From DAOTVC01 sp034437215 (GTDB lineage: Bacteria; Chloroflexota; Anaerolineae; B4-G1; SLSP01), in the NCBI GenBank assembly GCA_034437215.1, contig DAOTVC010000077.1, positions 6,156 through 70,155 on the forward strand: a stretch of DNA of 64,000 nt, written 5' to 3'. The notes under the pieces were generated by a model. It searched no databases, had not been told where the DNA came from, and worked only from the letters and a program-made list of their open reading frames with translations. Below are positions 61,042 through 64,000 of the stretch, one piece after another (positions within the stretch are counted from its first letter, which is position 1; each line of letters starts with the position of its first letter). The position numbers and the translations under genes are program-made.

Positions 61042-63518
61042 AGCCGGTTGGTTTTTCCCAAAATCCCATAAATCCCAGGTTGATCGATCCAAGCAAGGAT
61101 GTGACGCGTTCCACGCTCTGTCGTAGTAATACTGTCAGTCACCCATCTGCCAGTATCCAAGCGGTAGAGGTCAAGCGTATCTACGATAACTCCGCGTGTT
61201 TCTTCATAACCTAAGAATAGCTGTATGTTCCCCTGTAGTGTTTGAGGTTGTTCAACGCGCAGTGCAAAGAAGTGGTTTAGTCCTTGAAGTGGTCCCTGAT
61301 TATCGGCACGGCCGTCATAAACTAGCTCAAACTTGGAGGTGGTGCTAATTGCTTCTTCAGGTACCTGGAGTAGTGTCAAGTGCTTGGGGTAGCTGAGCCA
61401 CAGTGCTCCTCCTGATGAATCAATGTAGGTGGTGGCATAAGGCGTAGGGGTAGGGGTAGGCGTGGGTGTGGGGATGATCGCAAATCGCCCCATCAAGGCA
61501 TCTGTACCTCCTGCGCGTTGACTTTGATAAGCGTTTTCAGTCGCCAGATGATCAGATGAACTTCCCCCGGCTACATGGGCTATCCAGCTTCCATCGAGAG
61601 CAATATCTTGGATGCTATCATTGTTTGTTCCACCTACATATGAAGCGTAATGTAATGTACCTACAGAGTCAAAAACCGCGATGAACCCGTCCCAGGTGCC
61701 GCCGCCATGTATCGTTTGTAGCGCATTTGAGGTTGTGGGAAAGTCTCGGGATCTTGTTCTGCCAACGATATAACTGTAGCCTCTGTGATCGGTAATGAGT
61801 CCTGAACCTCGATCTTCGGCAGAACCACCCATGAGTGTGGCGTAGTGTACGATGCTTCCTGATGAGTTGAATTTAGCAATAAATGCATCAAAATCCCCTT
61901 TTAGTATTGGTTGATGTGCGTTGATGTTGGGAAAGTTGGGTGATGAAGTGTATCCGACAACGTAGATGTTGCCTTTCAGGTCAACATCAATATCTATGCA
62001 TGCTTCACGATCCCAGCCTCCAAAGAACGTGGCGAAGTGTAGTATATTGTTCCAGGGATCGAGCTTGAGGATAAGGCAATCTTCCCACCCCCCACCGTAG
62101 GTGGGTTGGTGGGCGTTCTGCACCGGGAAATCGGGCGAGGAAGTCATGCCTGCTGCGTAAACATGCCCGTTTTCATCCACGGCGATTGTAAATATCTGGT
62201 CACGTTGGGGAGCGCTGACGTAAGTAGAGTAGATGAGTTGCCCCTCAGTATCTAAGATTGAGATAAATCCGTCTTCCTCGTCGTCTCCGTAAGTGACGCT
62301 GCGCCAGGGATTGAGTAGAGGAAAATTGTCGTCGTATACTTCTCCAGCAATGTACACTCGTCCTATGCGATCTACTGCAATGGCATTGGCTTCGCCGGCA
62401 CCTGGTCCTCCGATATAGGTTGCCCATTCTAATTGTCCCGACGCATTGAGTTTGAGGACGTAAGCATCTTCATTTCCTCCGAAGACGCTTTGCCAGGCAT
62501 TATGAACAGGTAAATCCGGCGAGTGAGTTGAGCCAGTCACGTAGACATTGCCGTAGCCATCTGTGGCTATGGCATTGCCCTTCTCGTTTCCTGAACCCCC
62601 ATAATAGGTTGCATAGATTAAGTGGCCTTGAGGGTCATATTTGGCAATAAAAATATCTACAAGGTTCTTGTAAGGCGAAATTGGATGTAGGACTGGTAAA
62701 TCTGGAGACCGTGTAGTGCCACTGACATAGGAATTGCCATCGTAGTCGGTAGTAATGGCTAAACCCGTTTCACCTGCTGTACCGCCAAAGTAGGTGGCGT
62801 AGTGAAGCTCAGGGTCGATGGTCAGAGTTGCCGCCGGATTCAGGGTTTCTACTATCTTAAACCCGTGGGTGTGTGAATCAATGTGATAGAATCGTGCCGT
62901 CACTGCGCGTTGCATTCCGTTATAGCTCTCGTAAGCATAAGGGATCACTTCGTCCAAGATGATTGTGGCATTGACCACAATGTGCATAGTTTCATCTTCT
63001 AATTTGGGTTCTTCGATGCCAGCATAATGAATTTGAATCGCCTCGAGGTTTGCACCGGGATGTACGATAAACTCAGATTTGAGCTGCCCATCTACAAATG
63101 TGTAGTGTAGATCAATCCCCGGATAGAGGTTCTCGTAGCTAATTTGTGAATAGAGTGGCACGTTCTCGTGCCACTGCTGAGCTGTGTTCCCTCGATAGTA
63201 ATGGGCTGTAGCTGCCAGGGGCCCTTGTCCTTGGGGCATACGTGTCTCATCGCCTCCCTGAAACGTGATGGTTACGACTTTCCCCGAAGGTAGCGTGAGG
63301 GTGACTTGTCCTGATTTGAAGCGTGCCTGCAAATTATGGCTTTGGGCTGTAAATTGGGTTCCTGTTGCGTCTGGCACAAAATATGGGAGGAAGGTGTTCT
63401 GGGGTGAGGATACTGGCGATGCTAGGCGGTCAGAGGTGGGTGACCATAACATTTTGGTGACTGCAATGGATAGCACTATCAACATAACGCTAAGGCCGAG
63501 AAAGAGTTTCGCTCTCAT
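61014..63518 (-). CDS. Secreted SBBP-repeat beta-propeller protein
   Basis: The 834-residue protein has a signal/anchor (FLGLSVMLIVLSIAVTKMLW), an N-terminal domain typical of SBBP proteins (ISYENLYPGIDLHYTFVDGQ), then about eight repeats of the form A(T/I)YYGGSGNEKGNAIATDG-YGNVYVTGSTHSPDLPV between residues about 235 and 660. A run of Thr-Pro pairs and a C-terminal strand domain follow, ending RLHLPLIMRK. SBBP propellers are extracellular; function here is unknown. GGAG lies 8 nt before ATG 63518. The gene is AT-richer than the first 58 kb. Confidence 0.88.
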   Translation of the reverse strand: MRAKLFLGLSVMLIVLSIAVTKMLWSPTSDRLASPVSSPQNTFLPYFVPDATGTQFTAQSHNLQARFKSGQVTLTLPSGKVVTITFQGGDETRMPQGQGPLAATAHYYRGNTAQQWHENVPLYSQISYENLYPGIDLHYTFVDGQLKSEFIVHPGANLEAIQIHYAGIEEPKLEDETMHIVVNATIILDEVIPYAYESYNGMQRAVTARFYHIDSHTHGFKIVETLNPAATLTIDPELHYATYFGGTAGETGLAITTDYDGNSYVSGTTRSPDLPVLHPISPYKNLVDIFIAKYDPQGHLIYATYYGGSGNEKGNAIATDGYGNVYVTGSTHSPDLPVHNAWQSVFGGNEDAYVLKLNASGQLEWATYIGGPGAGEANAIAVDRIGRVYIAGEVYDDNFPLLNPWRSVTYGDDEEDGFISILDTEGQLIYSTYVSAPQRDQIFTIAVDENGHVYAAGMTSSPDFPVQNAHQPTYGGGWEDCLILKLDPWNNILHFATFFGGWDREACIDIDVDLKGNIYVVGYTSSPNFPNINAHQPILKGDFDAFIAKFNSSGSIVHYATLMGGSAEDRGSGLITDHRGYSYIVGRTRSRDFPTTSNALQTIHGGGTWDGFIAVFDSVGTLHYASYVGGTNNDSIQDIALDGSWIAHVAGGSSSDHLATENAYQSQRAGGTDALMGRFAIIPTPTPTPTPTPYATTYIDSSGGALWLSYPKHLTLLQVPEEAISTTSKFELVYDGRADNQGPLQGLNHFFALRVEQPQTLQGNIQLFLGYEETRGVIVDTLDLYRLDTGRWVTDSITTTERGTRHILAWIDQPGIYGILGKTNRLHLPLIMRK

Positions 63519-63522
63519 GGTA

Positions 63523-63909
63523 TCATCTCCTGATTATGGTTAGATTGAGTGGAGAAACGACCTGGCTGGGAGACAAAGTCTGAACGTTCTCTAGCCAGTA
63601 GGCTCCGAAGAATAATCCATAGTCGCCTTCTGCCATATCTGGGGGGAGCGAGAGGATGTGATTTTGAACGAAGACGTCTCCTTGTTGCCAATCCTCTACC
63701 GGAAATCCCAGCCCATCCCCAATGGCAATCGGCTTCCCAGCGTTGTCGCGCAAGTGCAACATGAGGGACAGCGGTCTTTTAGGGGGAGTACGCACCTCCC
63801 AGAAGGTCATGACCGTGATCATCTCTCCGGGCCGGGCGTGGGTTGGAGCCGCTATACCATGGTGAGCCAGTATGTCCTCGAATTCTATAGAGTTCTGAGA
63901 GGAGGTCAA
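63523..63909 (-). pseudogene. Fragment carrying the glycosyltransferase-type beta-sandwich module
   Basis: The 128-residue frame from a TTG at 63909 consists almost entirely of the module seen at the end of the glycosyltransferase at 56544 (RPLSLMLHLRDNAGKPIAIG, DGLGFPVEDWQQGDVFVQNH, YGLFFGAYWLENVQTLSPSQ). No ribosome site precedes it, and the same frame continues upstream for about 19 codons to a TAG near 63968. This suggests the remnant of a longer gene whose 5' part was lost or lies broken beyond the window. It is 4 bp upstream of the SBBP gene. Confidence 0.55.
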
Positions 63910-64000
63910 TTTGCAGCCTGCGCACTCCCAGAGGGCAAAGGGCGGGAGTGCGCCGGGTTGGGGCTCAAGCTAGCTGAGATGGAGCCCTTCTGCGTTTATC

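Overview
The window is a high-GC bacterial chromosome segment with dense, short-spaced operons. I infer Chloroflexota (Anaerolineae-like). The inference rests on secreted proteins carrying an L-P-L-(V/I)-(I/M)-R signature, lipoprotein-rich surface genes with Thr/Pro linkers, -10 boxes of the TACAAT/TATAAT type that sometimes abut the start codon, and many 7-bp tandem repeats between genes. It is not proven. No rRNA, tRNA or CRISPR array was seen.

Layout. 1-826: start of a GH57 glycosidase lipoprotein (minus). 1467-3777: a nucleotidyltransferase / PqqD-like / HprK-like kinase trio resembling RiPP tailoring genes, but without a precursor peptide. 3935-16087: a polyphosphate and nucleotide island. 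It holds ppk1, a calcineurin-type phosphoesterase fused to a PPX-type HD domain, a PIN-like protein and ComB on plus; two PPK2 genes, adk and a CYTH-CHAD protein as one minus operon; then ppgK, yqeK and a nucleosidase on plus. 16088-22020: App1-type phosphatase, alpha/beta hydrolase, two AI-2E-type permeases and a helical protein. 22450-25581: GH38 alpha-mannosidase. 26063-29376: CAP protein, amidase lipoprotein, PPOX protein, Zn-ribbon protein, rpiB and a cupin. 29697-30653: three BON-like paralogues. 30713-34243: Rieske membrane protein, phytoene-desaturase-like oxidoreductase and a DUF2254 pseudogene. 34407-44373: a housekeeping stretch on minus (radical SAM pair, YjbQ, rpoD, dnaG, DUF503, lipoate ligase, ppa, rnd). 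44466-46780: metallopeptidase-like lipoprotein and ogt.

46949-61041 is an accessory surface locus. DUF4956 membrane protein, CotH-like protein, VTC-domain polyphosphate polymerase, CotH kinase with a beta-helix tail, lipoprotein and a third CotH-like protein with a lamin-tail domain are followed by two membrane glycosyltransferases. The end (about 58550-64000) has visibly lower GC and holds an SBBP-propeller protein and a broken module gene.

How it fits together. Polyphosphate can be made by two unrelated enzymes (PPK1 and VTC), spent on AMP/ADP (PPK2 pair plus Adk) and on glucose (PpgK), possibly bound by CHAD, and possibly degraded by the fusion phosphoesterase. Ppa, elsewhere in the window, removes pyrophosphate. 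The VTC gene sits in a second, membrane- and surface-oriented context, which is the most promising candidate for an undescribed system. Intergenic DNA carries several families of small inverted-repeat elements, one of which forms the 5' end of a coding sequence.
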